NCBI RefSeq assembly: GCF_001311885.1
Contig: NZ_BBCE01000014.1
Span: forward strand, 1 to 64,000
Length of the DNA stretch: 64,000 bases
Direction: 5' to 3'
Source of the DNA: Syntrophomonas palmitatica JCM 14374
GTDB taxonomy: Bacteria; Bacillota; Syntrophomonadia; Syntrophomonadales; Syntrophomonadaceae
Positions 53,811-63,536 of this stretch are shown piece after piece. Every line of letters begins with the position of its first letter. The stretch's first letter is position 1. The notes beneath the pieces are model-generated. The model made no database searches, was not told the origin of the DNA, and saw nothing but the letters and a program-made list of their open reading frames with translations. The translations under genes and the position numbers were made by a program.

Positions 53811-53882
53811 GCCGAATTTATAAGGTGACTAAACAAATAAACCAAACAAACAGGAGGAGGAAGTCACCTATGAATATTCGGC
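53811..53882 (+). promoter_or_regulatory. Hairpin spanning the transposase start codon
   Basis: GCCGAATTTATAAGGTGACT (53811-53830) is an almost exact inverted copy of AGTCACCTATGAATATTCGG plus C (53862-53882), which contains the transposase ATG. The ribosome site is in the loop. Such structures often limit transposase translation from read-through transcripts. Confidence 0.6.
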
Positions 53883-54630
53883 AAGGATGCGTTTTTTCCT
53901 TTGAGGATGCAATAAAAATGCAACCTCGGTCTCGTTTAGAGGTAATTTTGGCTACCCTTGATTTTAAAGTAATCATTGAAGCTCTTTCTAAAGATGATAA
54001 AGAACAACATAAAGGGCCAAATGGATATTCTCTTGAGAGCAAACTTAATTCATTGATTGCCATGAGAGTTTACAACATGGACACTTTTACTGAACTAGTA
54101 GATCGTCTTACCCAAGACCCGGTTCTTAGATATCAATGTGGTTTCGAAGTATTTGGCAGAGTGCCCAGCATAGCTACTTTTAGCCGGTTCTATTGCCGAT
54201 TGACTGAATCGGGAGCATTGCATGAGCTATTTAAGCAGTAAACCCCAGTATTATCTTATGGATGCCGGTTATGATCACAAGGCAATATATGAAATAGTCC
54301 GTAAGGATTACAAGGCTCAGGCCATAATACCGCTAAACCACCGGGGAGCCAAAGAGCCCCCAGAAGGTTTGGATTGGGATGCAACCCCCATATGTTCTGC
54401 GGGATACCGCATGGTATATTGGGGCGGCAGCAAGGGAGTCAACAAGTTCCGTTGCCCGCATATTATGGGCAAATGTGATTGTCCCTTTGGGTCGTCCTGG
54501 TGCTCAGACAGCAATTATGGGATGGTCATTAAAACCAGAGCCAGACAAGACCCCAGGCTATTTTGTACCCCGCACCGGGGCACTACTAACTGGCAAAGTC
54601 TATACAACAAGAGAACCTGTGTAGAACGAT
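53870..54630 (+). pseudogene. Internally deleted IS1182/IS5-like DDE transposase (left copy)
   Basis: The N-terminal half (EALSKDDKEQHKGPNGYSLE ... RVPSIATFSRFYCRLTESG) is followed directly by the C-terminal part (YYLMDAGYDHKAIYEIVRKD ... YNKRTCVERS) in another frame. The middle of the gene, which should hold the first catalytic Asp region, is missing; the inverted partner at 60663 still has part of it. After about 54630 homology ends in GC-rich DNA. Non-functional. Confidence 0.8.
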
Positions 54631-55274
<644 letters not shown>

Positions 55275-55598
55275 GTTGAATATGCGCCCTATTAAGAAGA
55301 CGAATATCCGGGCTTGGTTCCGCTGCACTGCGGCCTGGACTGGTCCCGTCCCTGGGGCAGACATCCCTTTTTTGGCGACGGCATACCGGGGATGGGATAT
55401 TGGGTTAGCCATCGCACTGATTATCATACCACCCCTGGTCCACCCGGTCAGACGGCCCGGTGTAAGCGGTAAAATAAAAGGGAGAAAAAATGGCCACTAA
55501 AAACGGAGAATATTTACCATAATGTTCCAAACCAGCTAAAATTGTAGGGCAAAAAACTACAATTTAGCAAGGAGAGGAACCGGGTGAAGGGGTGGCCG

Positions 55599-57152
55599 AT
55601 GTATCAAGAATTACAGCAGTTAAAGGAGATGGGGCTTAACAAATCACAAGTTCAACGTAAGTTAAGCATAAATTGGAAAACAGTTGACCGTTACTGGGAG
55701 GTGATGCCGGACGAATTTGCTGAGATAAGGCGTAATAACAAAAGAACCAGAAAACTTAAAAAATACGAAGACCAAAATGTGAAATGGTTGCAGGAACATC
55801 CGGACATGTCATCAGCACAAATACATGATTGGCTGAAAGAGCATTATCCAGATTATCAGGGAAGGGAGCGAACGCTTAGACGATATGTGAGCACGTACCC
55901 AGCATAACATTAAAAAACCCATTATACAGCGCCAATACCAGGCAGTAGACGAGCTGTCCATGCTTATCAGGCCCAAATAGATTTAGGTTTTACTACCCTG
56001 GTAAATACACAGGGCCAAAAAGTAAAACTGACCGGATTCGGCTTTGTCCTTTCACACAGCCGCTACAAATATATTGAATGGGAAGACAAGCCACTTACCA
56101 CAGCCAGGTTCATACATATGCATTATCAGGCATTTGAATTTATGGGAGGGGTGCCGGAAGAAATAGTATACGATCAGGACAGGCTCCTGGCCATTAATGA
56201 AAACTTTGGCGATGTCATATTCACGGCTGAATTTGAGATATTCCGGCAGCAGATGGGGTTTAAGGTATATCTGTGCCGCAAAAATGATCCGGAAACCAAG
56301 GGCAAAATTGAGGCGGTTATCAAATATGCCAAAAGCAATTACGCCAGGCACCGGATATTTGACAACATTCAAGCATTTAACCAGGGGTGTATAGAATGGT
56401 TAAACAGAACAGCCAACGCCAATATACATGGCACAACAAAAAGGGTACCGGCAGAAGTGTTTAAGGAAGAACAAAAACACTTAAAGCCGATACCGACGAT
56501 AATTAATCAACCTGAAGAAATTGTAACAAGACAGGTGCGCAAAGACAATACCATATGGTACAACAGCAACCGGTATACTTTGCCCCTGGGTACTTATCAA
56601 CCGGAAAGAGAAGTGATGATTAAAGAAGAACACGGTATATTAATGATTGAAACCGGCTGCCAGATGGCCAGCCATAAAATATCACTTGATAAAGGCAGGC
56701 TTATCAGCAACAACAATCACAAGCGGGACCATTCTGCCAGGATAGCAGAAATCTATCAAGATACCCTGGCCAGTATGGGAGGAAGCGAAATAGCAGCCGC
56801 TTTCCTGGATGGAATTCATAGAGAAAAACCCCGATATATTCGTGACCAGTATAATCATGTTATACGAACGATTACAAATTACTCTGCGGAAATAATATCC
56901 CAGGCATTAGATTATTGCGTGGAAAGGAGAATATTTAGCGCCGTAGAATTCAAAACCGCCCTGGAGTATTTTGCCGGGCAACAAAACAGCAGCCCGGTAG
57001 AATCTGTACATGATACATCTGTCATACCTCATGCCTATCGGATAAAAACTGAAGTCAGAAATATTGGCGAATACGCCGCTATTTATGGAGGTATGAGCAT
57101 TGAACAAGGGAAGCCATTTGAGGAGTCTCAACCTTTCCTGGTGCAGAGATAA
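55599..57152 (+). CDS. istA: IS21 transposase IstA (two frameshifts)
   Basis: DDE transposase. N-terminal helix-turn-helix ([20 protein letters not shown]), then the catalytic core: Asp in YQAQIDLGF, Asp in EEIVYDQDR and Glu in [13 protein letters not shown]. The frame breaks between about 55890 and 55906 and again near 55965; the intermediate stretch reads [17 protein letters not shown] in a third frame, so two single-base errors explain everything. The C-terminal part overlaps istB by 53 bases, the normal IS21 arrangement. Confidence 0.85.
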
Positions 57153-57837
57153 CCTGGATCATGCCCTGCAAAGCGCAAGCAGTACCGATATATCCTATCT
57201 GGAATTCCTTAACCGGCTGCTGCGGGGAGAGATAAACTACCGGGAAAAAAGGGCCGAGGAGCGCCGGATGAAGATGGCAGGCTTTCCCTTTATCAAAACC
57301 ATAAATGAATTCGATTTTGCCTTTCAGCGTTCCATTACCCGCAAACAACTCAATCAATTGCTGGATATGCAGTGGATTGAGAAGTTCTACAATCTGATTT
57401 TCCTTGGACCTCCGGGAGTCGGCAAAACCCATTTGGCTGCAGCCATCGGGCTTGAAGCTGTGAAGAAGGGGTACAAGGTAAGCTTTACCAATATGGATGA
57501 TTTAATCAAACATCTTAAACTGGAAACCACTTCAGCCCGGAGCCGCCAGAGGGTAAAGCGGATCATGGCCTCAGATTTGGTAGTAATTGACGAGATAGGT
57601 TTTGTCCCAATTTCAAGGCAGGAAGCTAATCTGTTCTTTCAATTAATATCGGCACTTTATGAACAGACCGCCCTCATAATAACTTCAAACAAGGGCTTTG
57701 AAGAATGGGCAGAATTAATGGGAGACCCGGTTATTACCACAGCAATTCTGGATCGAATCGCTCATCACAGTGAGATATTCAACCTGACCGGTGATAGTTA
57801 CCGTCTTAAACATCGAGACTCTATACTAAGACAGTAG
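57100..57837 (+). CDS. istB: IS21 ATPase IstB
   Basis: AAA+ helper that directs IstA to target DNA, related to DnaC. Walker [10 protein letters not shown], Walker B VVIDEIGF, and the arginine-finger region near [10 protein letters not shown]. 245 residues. A TTG start has GGAGG 8 bases upstream, inside istA, so the genes are translationally coupled. The gene is intact. Confidence 0.93.
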   Translation: MNKGSHLRSLNLSWCRDNLDHALQSASSTDISYLEFLNRLLRGEINYREKRAEERRMKMAGFPFIKTINEFDFAFQRSITRKQLNQLLDMQWIEKFYNLIFLGPPGVGKTHLAAAIGLEAVKKGYKVSFTNMDDLIKHLKLETTSARSRQRVKRIMASDLVVIDEIGFVPISRQEANLFFQLISALYEQTALIITSNKGFEEWAELMGDPVITTAILDRIAHHSEIFNLTGDSYRLKHRDSILRQ

Positions 57838-58052
57838 TCCTATGGAAAATTAATGGCCAAAATTTCTCCAAAATACTTGACCGATTACATTATTCCGCAT
57901 GCCAATGAACCAACAGGAACTTGTAGCACATGTATCAGAAGTAGGAGCGGGCAAAAGCCGGAATAGGTTGCCTAAGGGTCTCGGGAATATCCTCGTGATG
58001 AAGGCAAGTCAAGAAGTGGCTTTCTAAAAAATTAATTGTGATCAAAGCGTTA

Positions 58053-58099
58053 TCACGCGTGTGTCACGCGCGCGTGACAGCATGTAACGTATCGCGTGA
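58053..58099. promoter_or_regulatory. Nested TCACGCG palindrome cluster upstream of the kinase-HIRAN pair
   Basis: TGTCACGCGCGCGTGACA (58062-58079) is a perfect 18-bp palindrome. It is flanked by TCACGCG at 58053-58059 and CGCGTGA at 58093-58099, giving four copies of the heptamer in 47 bp, two in each direction. The surrounding DNA is AT-rich, so this stands out. It looks like a multi-site operator or a recombination/replication site. The 57870-58300 stretch contains no gene. Confidence 0.7.
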
Positions 58100-58150
58100 G
58101 GTTATTTCTTAAAGGATTGGGTTCTTCAAAAGAGAATCACCGTAGATTTA

Positions 58151-58241
58151 TTAAGAAGAACCTTAAGAAGAAGATTTTAAAAGATGATTATAGCCAAATG
58201 ACTATATAATGGGATTAAACGCCTTGCGATGTTCTTCTTAA
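58151..58241. repeat. Long-range inverted repeat TTAAGAAGAAC / GTTCTTCTTAA
   Basis: TTAAGAAGAAC at 58151-58161 and its exact complement at 58231-58241, with a second direct copy CTTAAGAAGAAG at 58162-58173. Lies between the palindrome cluster and the kinase gene; TATAAT occurs at 58205-58210 between the arms, without a clear -35. Confidence 0.6.
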
Positions 58242-58316
58242 TTTACCAGAGTAGATCTATGGGGATGACAACAAATTGTCACTAAAATTGACTATGATAT
58301 AGGGGAGGAATCCTTT

Positions 58317-59156
58317 ATCTATCCTATTATTAAAATAGACGACTGGCAGGAAAACCTATTGGTCCAGGCTAGTGGTACCAGACAGAAGAAATGGATGGAG
58401 AACCCAGATACTGGAGAACAGGTTCTGGTAAAGTGGCCCAATTATGGCTCGGGTGAGGTATACACAGAGAAAATTTGTAGTGAACTGGGTAGATTGTGTA
58501 ATATACCGATCATGCGGGTAGATATAGGATGCTGCGGGGAAGTGCCAGTGATCCTGGCCTATAATTTTCTTCTCCCTGGTGAAGAATTAATAGAGGGCGG
58601 CGACTTCTTTGAAGACTATCAGGCTGATTCGGGTAAACCGAGTTTGCCACCGGAATATACATTTCAAAGGATTAGAACTATTGTTGAACCTTACGGCTTG
58701 TTGCCTGACCTGCTGAATATGATGGTCTTTGATGCCTTGGTGGCCAACTCAGACCGGCACCAGGATAACTGGGGCTTATGTTTTAAGGAAACCCAGGTTC
58801 GCTTTGCTCCGTTGTATGATCACGGTTCTTCTTTGGACTGGAATTCTAATGAGGATAAAGTGAGAAAAAGAATGCTCGACAATCGAATGTACTGGGGTTT
58901 TATCAACCAGGGCAAAAGTATGATACAGCTGGAAGCAGGCCATAAAATAAACCACTGTAACTTGATGACCGGGATTGCAGCGCAAACCAGTGTGGAGTTG
59001 AGGAATAGTATAAGGAAGATTAGTGCTTTGAACGAAGGTTCAATATCGAGTATTATCCAAGGTATACCCAGTGTTATAATGAGTGATATAAGGAAAGAAT
59101 TTGTGATCCGGTTATTATTAGACCGCAAGGCGTGTATCGAAAGGCTGGTGAGTTAG
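58317..59156 (+). CDS. HipA-like serine/threonine kinase domain protein
   Basis: About 280 residues, of the HipA C-terminal kinase type: a GTRQKKWMENP loop near the start (glycine-rich/ATP-site region), VLVKWPN with the likely ATP-binding Lys, the catalytic NSDRHQDNWG (HipA core H-x-D-R-H/N form) and the metal-binding LYDHGSSLD. HipA kinases phosphorylate tRNA-synthetase-like or other targets and are toxins in toxin-antitoxin systems. The first ATG-class start in frame is TTG 58359, which would cut into the fold; homology (FIYPIIKIDDW) extends upstream to an ATC at 58317 that has GGAGG at 8-base spacing. No HipB-like gene is adjacent. Confidence 0.78.
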   Translation: MYPIIKIDDWQENLLVQASGTRQKKWMENPDTGEQVLVKWPNYGSGEVYTEKICSELGRLCNIPIMRVDIGCCGEVPVILAYNFLLPGEELIEGGDFFEDYQADSGKPSLPPEYTFQRIRTIVEPYGLLPDLLNMMVFDALVANSDRHQDNWGLCFKETQVRFAPLYDHGSSLDWNSNEDKVRKRMLDNRMYWGFINQGKSMIQLEAGHKINHCNLMTGIAAQTSVELRNSIRKISALNEGSISSIIQGIPSVIMSDIRKEFVIRLLLDRKACIERLVS

Positions 59157-59921
59157 ATGACAGCTGAAAAGGATATTTTATTATGGCTGGTGTGGAAAGA
59201 ACCCCAGAGCAGGCAGCGCTATGTAGTGGGGAAACTGTGGTTTGAAAATGAATATAAATTCAGATACATCACTTCTTCAGAGGATTGTGCCCAGGGAATC
59301 AACCATTGTGGAGTAGATCGGGCAGAGAAACTAGGGTTTGCTCGCCTGGTGCCTTTCCCAGAAATGCAGGTCTATTCTAACACTAAGCTCTTTTATATTT
59401 TTGAGCGGCGTCTTCCTAATCGCAAACGCCCGGATTTCGCTAAATTAGCAGATGAGCTGGGGCTTGCGAAAAACTGCACGTCCTTGGAATTGCTGCAGGC
59501 CACCGGTGGACGACTGGCGACAGACACCATGGAATTCGTAACGCCGTTTATCTTTTCCCGTGATGGTGCTTTTGACATTGATTTTAATGTTGCCGGCTGG
59601 AGGCACTACAAGGGAGAGCAAGCTATGGGCGAGTTATCTGTCGGGACCCTGATCCAACTGGTCCTGGAACCGGATAATAAATACGACCCCTATGCAATTC
59701 AGGTTAGAAGTCCGAGTGATATTATGTTGGGCTATGTGCCGGTTTATTATAGCCGGTACCTGGATGAAGTTGTACGTTCTGGAGAGTATGAAGCACGGGT
59801 ATTGAGAATTGGCCCCCCCGAAGACGCGCAGATTCGCTTAACCGTTAAGGTAAAGGGTTGGGCCCCTTATCTGGCTCAGGTAGTGGAGGAATTGGGTCGG
59901 CGGAAGAAAGCAACACTGTAG
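59157..59921 (+). CDS. HIRAN-domain protein with HipA-N-like front, partner of the kinase
   Basis: 254 residues. The first half (LLWLVWKEPQSRQRYVVGKL ... LFYIFERRLPNRKRPDF) resembles the N-terminal region of HipA-type proteins (strand-rich, ending in an F..RLPN.RRPD-like motif). The second half (about 140-250) is a HIRAN domain: FNVAGWRHYKGEQA, then LVLEPDNKYDPYAIQV and LGYVPVYYSRYL. HIRAN domains bind DNA ends or stalled forks. The ATG directly follows the kinase TAG (TAGATG), so the two proteins are made together and probably act as one split HipA-like system. No transmembrane segment. Confidence 0.75.
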   Translation: MTAEKDILLWLVWKEPQSRQRYVVGKLWFENEYKFRYITSSEDCAQGINHCGVDRAEKLGFARLVPFPEMQVYSNTKLFYIFERRLPNRKRPDFAKLADELGLAKNCTSLELLQATGGRLATDTMEFVTPFIFSRDGAFDIDFNVAGWRHYKGEQAMGELSVGTLIQLVLEPDNKYDPYAIQVRSPSDIMLGYVPVYYSRYLDEVVRSGEYEARVLRIGPPEDAQIRLTVKVKGWAPYLAQVVEELGRRKKATL

Positions 59922-60003
59922 CAGATACTGGGGGCTGTAGTTTTGCATGCTAAATTTCCAGGACGATTGCAGAATCCAGCGATATGAAAGACGGAAAAAT
60001 AAA

Positions 60004-60042
60004 GTGCTAATGTGCAAAATAGCTGGATTTACACATTAGCAC
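60004..60042. repeat. Perfect inverted repeat downstream of the HIRAN gene
   Basis: GTGCTAATGTG / CACATTAGCAC, 11 bp each, 17-base spacer. There is no T-tract; it may be a weak terminator or an IS end. Confidence 0.55.
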
Positions 60043-60065
60043 AATAAAACGAAATAGTAAAAGAT

Positions 60066-60532
60066 TACAACCCGACTTTAGAAGCAGCCATGCGAACCGC
60101 ATCTTCATCCACCTATTGAAGCCCTTTCTGGCATCCATAAACCAGACTGGTGGAATCTTAAGCATAAGCCCAACCTCCCGGAACCATAAAATCAGTGCTG
60201 TTTTGCCTGAAGCGCCTTATGTAAAAAGTCATGATCTGGCGGTATAACCCTGAGTGCCTGAAACGAAGAAACCCTCTAAAGCTTCAAGGATTGAGATCTG
60301 GCAGCGTTGAAAACGTGGCAATAGAAAACTGGGCAACAAAGAGATGGTAACCCGACAGGAACGGCATAGATACCGGCAGATAACAATTCGGTACTCAGAA
60401 TAACGAGTTAAAACATTACATACATAAAAACCATGACGATAAAGACGAACATTAGCGTGGCAGGCTGGACATTTGAGCAGTAAAGGAAAAATGATGTGAT
60501 CACGACCTTGCTGGGCATATTTACGAGCCTAT
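60066..60532 (-). pseudogene. Decayed DUF6431-type zinc-ribbon protein
   Basis: On the minus strand the frame gives FPLLLKCPACHANVRLYRHG, then CRYLCRSCRVTISLLPSFLL, a two-knuckle zinc ribbon followed by the LLPSFLLPR motif typical of DUF6431 proteins, which are common in Clostridia and often lie next to transposases. It then hits stops after about 100 codons, while downstream codons (WFREVGLMLKIPPVWFMDAR) still look coding. Broken gene or remnant. Confidence 0.6.
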
Positions 60533-60662
60533 CTAATAAGTGTTACAGCTCAATCTGGTATTCGCCCACCCGTTCAAATCCCTATAGTTAATGTACTGAA
60601 ACTGCGCGAGGAGAAGGCGAGATTAAGCAGTAATGACAATCAGTCCGAGAAATAAGGTGTGA

Positions 60663-61061
60663 TCAGCTAAGGAGGGCATCCATCTTGGTAGCATCTATGG
60701 CAATGGAATTAGTATCAAGAAGATCCATGCTTTCAGCTTGTTGTACTTGTTGCTTGAATAGCTCATGCAATGCTCCCGATTCAGTCAATCGGCAATAGAA
60801 CCGGCTAAAAGTAGCTATGCTGGGCACTCTGCCAAATACTTCGAAACCATATTGATATCTAAGAACCGGGTCCTGGGTAAGACGCTCTACTAGTTCAGTA
60901 AAAGTGTCCATGTTGTAAACTCTCATGGTAATCAATGAATTAAGTTTGCTCTCAAGAGAATATCCATTTGGCCCTTTATGTTGTTCTTTATCATCTTTAG
61001 AAAGGGCTTCAATGATTACAAACGGTATCCAGATGAAATTGTCCCTGAAATGCCAACTCAA
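60663..61061 (-). pseudogene. Truncated IS1182/IS5-like DDE transposase (right, inverted copy)
   Basis: Nearly identical at DNA level to 53968-54237 over about 265 bp, but in the opposite orientation. It begins at VIIEALSKDD (the first 35 residues are replaced by unrelated sequence) and extends further than the left copy through SNSIAIDATKMD before stopping. Missing both ends of the protein, so inactive. Confidence 0.82.
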
Positions 61062-61085
61062 ATAGATGACATCAATGAAAAATAA
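61019..61085 (+). pseudogene. Possible C-terminal remnant of an interrupted gene
   Basis: On the plus strand, directly beyond the IS homology, codons read KRYPDEIVPEMPTQIDDIN then stop, with codon use like a real gene. Family not recognised; the insertion sequence may have cut this gene. The remainder up to 61415 shows no gene. Confidence 0.25.
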
Positions 61086-61415
61086 AATAATGAATGGAGA
61101 ATTTTATAATAATGGTGTCCATTTGGTATCCCAATTTGCAATTTGAGGCACAGAGGGGCGTTTTACAATTTTTGACCGAGGTTACAGGCAATCCGGCAAC
61201 ATATTAGCAGCAATGAAAGCCGGGAAATAAATAACTTTAATGTTTTTCTTCACAACTATAGGGCGTTGAATTAAGGCTTTATGGTATATATGCCAATATT
61301 AAAGGATATTCCCAGGAACAGTTTTATTACAGTAACACTATTAATAGTTGTGCCATAAACTGTTATGAAGATTAAGGATTAATAACGGGTGTTATTAAGA
61401 AAGGGGAAAAAGTTT

Positions 61416-62069
61416 ATGGCGCATTGGCTGTTATGCCAGTCTTGCAAACAGTGGAGCAAATGGGATACTTCACTGTCAAATGACAAGGTTTGTCCGTTCT
61501 GCAATAATGTGTTTACTGCAGTAAAACCCTTGAATAAACCGGAAGTTGAAACAGGAAGTGCTCAGATGGCGCAAGAGGAACAGGAATCCGTACAGATAAC
61601 GGAAACTGATGAAATGTCGTCAGCATCGGATAAGGAAGAAGGGAATCTAAATCCTGTCGTATCGGAGGTAAAGGAAGAAAGAGAGGCAGCGCAGGAGCTG
61701 GAAAATACCAAAACAGCAGAGGTTTTACAACAAGAGGGAATGATCGAAGCACCAGACTCAGAGACTGAGGAAAACCTGGAGAACCGTGAGACAATTGAGA
61801 GTGAGGGTTTAGCTGAAGATGCAGGCACATCACAGCCTTTGGCTAAAACACAATTTGATGATGAGGAATCCACCGCAGAACCACAAACATCTGATGTCGA
61901 AGAAAATCCCGCAACGGATAAAACAGTTGATGAACCAACGATAAAGCAGGATAAAACCCAGGCAAAAAAAAAAGAATCTGAGCGAACCCGTTTAACTGGA
62001 AACAGTCCGAAGAGATTATCTCAGGACCCGAAAAGAAGGGGTATGAACGCAGTTAAGATTAAAGTTTAA
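61416..62069 (+). CDS. Zinc-ribbon protein with long acidic disordered tail, unknown function
   Basis: 217 residues. The N-terminus holds one zinc ribbon: CQSC near residue 7 and CPFC near residue 26. After that comes about 130 residues dominated by Glu, Asp, Ser and Thr with no hydrophobic core, then a basic tail (KKKESERTRLTG ... KRLSQDPKRRG). The ATG is preferred over an upstream GTG since AAAGGGGA lies in the right place. Not recognised. It could be an RNA- or ribosome-associated scaffold, but that is guesswork. Confidence 0.65.
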   Translation: MAHWLLCQSCKQWSKWDTSLSNDKVCPFCNNVFTAVKPLNKPEVETGSAQMAQEEQESVQITETDEMSSASDKEEGNLNPVVSEVKEEREAAQELENTKTAEVLQQEGMIEAPDSETEENLENRETIESEGLAEDAGTSQPLAKTQFDDEESTAEPQTSDVEENPATDKTVDEPTIKQDKTQAKKKESERTRLTGNSPKRLSQDPKRRGMNAVKIKV

Positions 62070-62101
62070 ACCGGCCTTGCGGCTGCAAAATATGCAATTA
62101 T

Positions 62102-62138
62102 AAGGAAATCCGCACTTTTTTGCGGGTTTCCTATTTTA
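62102..62138 (+). terminator. Terminator after the zinc-ribbon gene
   Basis: AGGAAATCCGCA / TGCGGGTTTCCT (one G-T pair) with a T-rich loop, followed by ATTTTAAT. The remaining gap to 62466 shows no gene and no cobalamin riboswitch signature that I could recognise. Confidence 0.75.
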
Positions 62139-62466
62139 ATAGGGTGAAAACGACCTTAAAATGAGGATGTGTTCCTTCGCGTTGGGGGTTTGATATAATA
62201 TCTCAAATGCAGTTATAAATAAACAATTTAGGATTAGGAAACCATATTTAATATGTGATAGAATTCGTCAATACAAAATAAAATGTAAGGTTGGATTTTT
62301 GGCAGGTATAAAAACAAGTGCGGCAATCATCCTGTGATTACGCGCGACCAATAGTACATTGGGGCTAAACCATACCGATGTTAATATAAACCAGGCAGTG
62401 GGATTACTCCGAATTTATGGATTGCAGGGGGTGAAAGGATTGCTGACCAGGGAAACCGTTGTTGAT

Positions 62467-62994
62467 ATGCCGGAAAAAGGACTGGTAATGGTGATTACCG
62501 GCAACGGCAAAGGCAAGACGACCGCGGCCTTCGGACAGGCGTTAAGGGCGCTGGGACAGGGCTTAAAGGTGTGCATGATTCAGTTTTTGAAAGGCCGCAA
62601 GTACGGGGAAATATTGGCTGCCCAGCAGTATCTTCCCGATGACTTTGTTTTTTACCAGTATGGATTGGACAGCTTTGTTATGAAGGGCAGCCCGGCTCCC
62701 ATAGATGTGGAGCTGGCGCAAAAGGGTTTGGCCACGGCGCGAGAGATGATTAAGAGCGGAGAATTCGATATGGTTATCCTGGATGAGATAAATGTGGCGG
62801 TGGATTATGGATTGATCCCTGAACAGGAGCTCCTGGAGCTGATTCGGGACAAACCGCCCAAAGTGCATCTGATTTTGACCGGCCGTTATGCTGGGGATGC
62901 GGTACGGGAGGCCGCTGATATGGTAAGTGAGGTTACAGAAATAAAACATCATTACTATGCCGGGGTTAAAGAACAAGCCGGTATTGAGTTTTAA
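62467..62994 (+). CDS. cobO: Cob(I)alamin adenosyltransferase, CobO/BtuR type
   Basis: Transfers adenosyl from ATP to the cobalt of corrinoids, making coenzyme B12. A P-loop protein: Walker A GNGKGKTT at residues 11-18, MIQFLKGRKYGE, Walker B VILDEINVAVDYG and the C-terminal VTEIKHHYYAGVKEQAGIEF. ATG 62467 gives the usual 175 residues; in-frame GTG 62431 and TTG 62440 are possible longer starts near a GGGGGTGAAAGG. A stand-alone copy, consistent with B12-dependent metabolism or salvage. Confidence 0.92.
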   Translation: MPEKGLVMVITGNGKGKTTAAFGQALRALGQGLKVCMIQFLKGRKYGEILAAQQYLPDDFVFYQYGLDSFVMKGSPAPIDVELAQKGLATAREMIKSGEFDMVILDEINVAVDYGLIPEQELLELIRDKPPKVHLILTGRYAGDAVREAADMVSEVTEIKHHYYAGVKEQAGIEF

Positions 62995-63049
62995 ACCAGC
63001 GGCAGCGGATACGGATAAATTTGCGTCAATTAAGGCGGAATTTTGCATG

Positions 63050-63244
63050 TTATAGTTGGACCTCGTACCATTCCTTCCCGTCCGCAAGTACAGCGCAGTC
63101 CATTCTCTTAAGGCTGGCCTTGGGGAACCGGTCCAGAAGGAATGTTTTTTCTTCCGCGGATAGTCTTAATTCTCTGACCATGTTCCCATTAGTAAAGGAT
63201 TCGGTCAAAAAGATTTCCAGTTGTTCGCGCTCTCTGCTGGTCAT
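63050..63244 (-). CDS. Small hypothetical protein, 64 residues
   Basis: MTSREREQLEIFLTESFTNG onward; charged, helical, no membrane segment. The ATG at 63244 has GGAGG at 8 bases and is preferred over a longer in-frame start at 63349. Not recognised. It is convergent with cobO, with no clear terminator between. Confidence 0.6.
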   Translation of the reverse strand: MTSREREQLEIFLTESFTNGNMVRELRLSAEEKTFLLDRFPKASLKRMDCAVLADGKEWYEVQL

Positions 63245-63536
63245 AAGTATGTCCTCCGTAAAATTCTCATATTGTGCGCAAATACCTCCTGTTTGCTGGT
63301 TATTGAATAAACCCCAGGTTGTTCTGACAATATAATCAAATTTCTGCATATATATTTGGAAATCCTTTTCGATTCACTAAAAAACACAAAATCGCCAGGC
63401 GGTTTTAAACGCTGTTAGGCCAAAGGTCGCCATACCAACTGACAAGTGATAGACTATAGGATAGCTGTGAGTGTATAATACAGTAGCTTATTGAGAACCT
63501 TTAATATATTAATCCGTTGCTTTGAGGTGATAGTTT

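Larger units (their letters stand above)
55505..57869 (+). mobile_element. IS21-family insertion sequence
   Basis: Left terminal repeat GGAGAATATTTACCATAATG + TTCC (55505-55528) is an imperfect inverted copy of the right end at 57844-57869 (GGAAAATTAATGGCCAAAAT then TTCTCC). It encloses istA and istB. A hairpin GCTAAAATTGTAG / CTACAATTTAGC (55535-55568) lies between the left end and istA. Exact ends and target duplication could not be fixed by eye. Confidence 0.75.

Noticed and set aside
58276-58303. TTGTCA-16-TATAGG as promoter of the kinase gene
   Set aside because: Its start point would lie at or beyond the ribosome site, leaving no room for a leader.
62139-62466. Cobalamin riboswitch ahead of cobO
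   Set aside because: No B12-box-like segment or matching stem pattern could be recognised in the gap.
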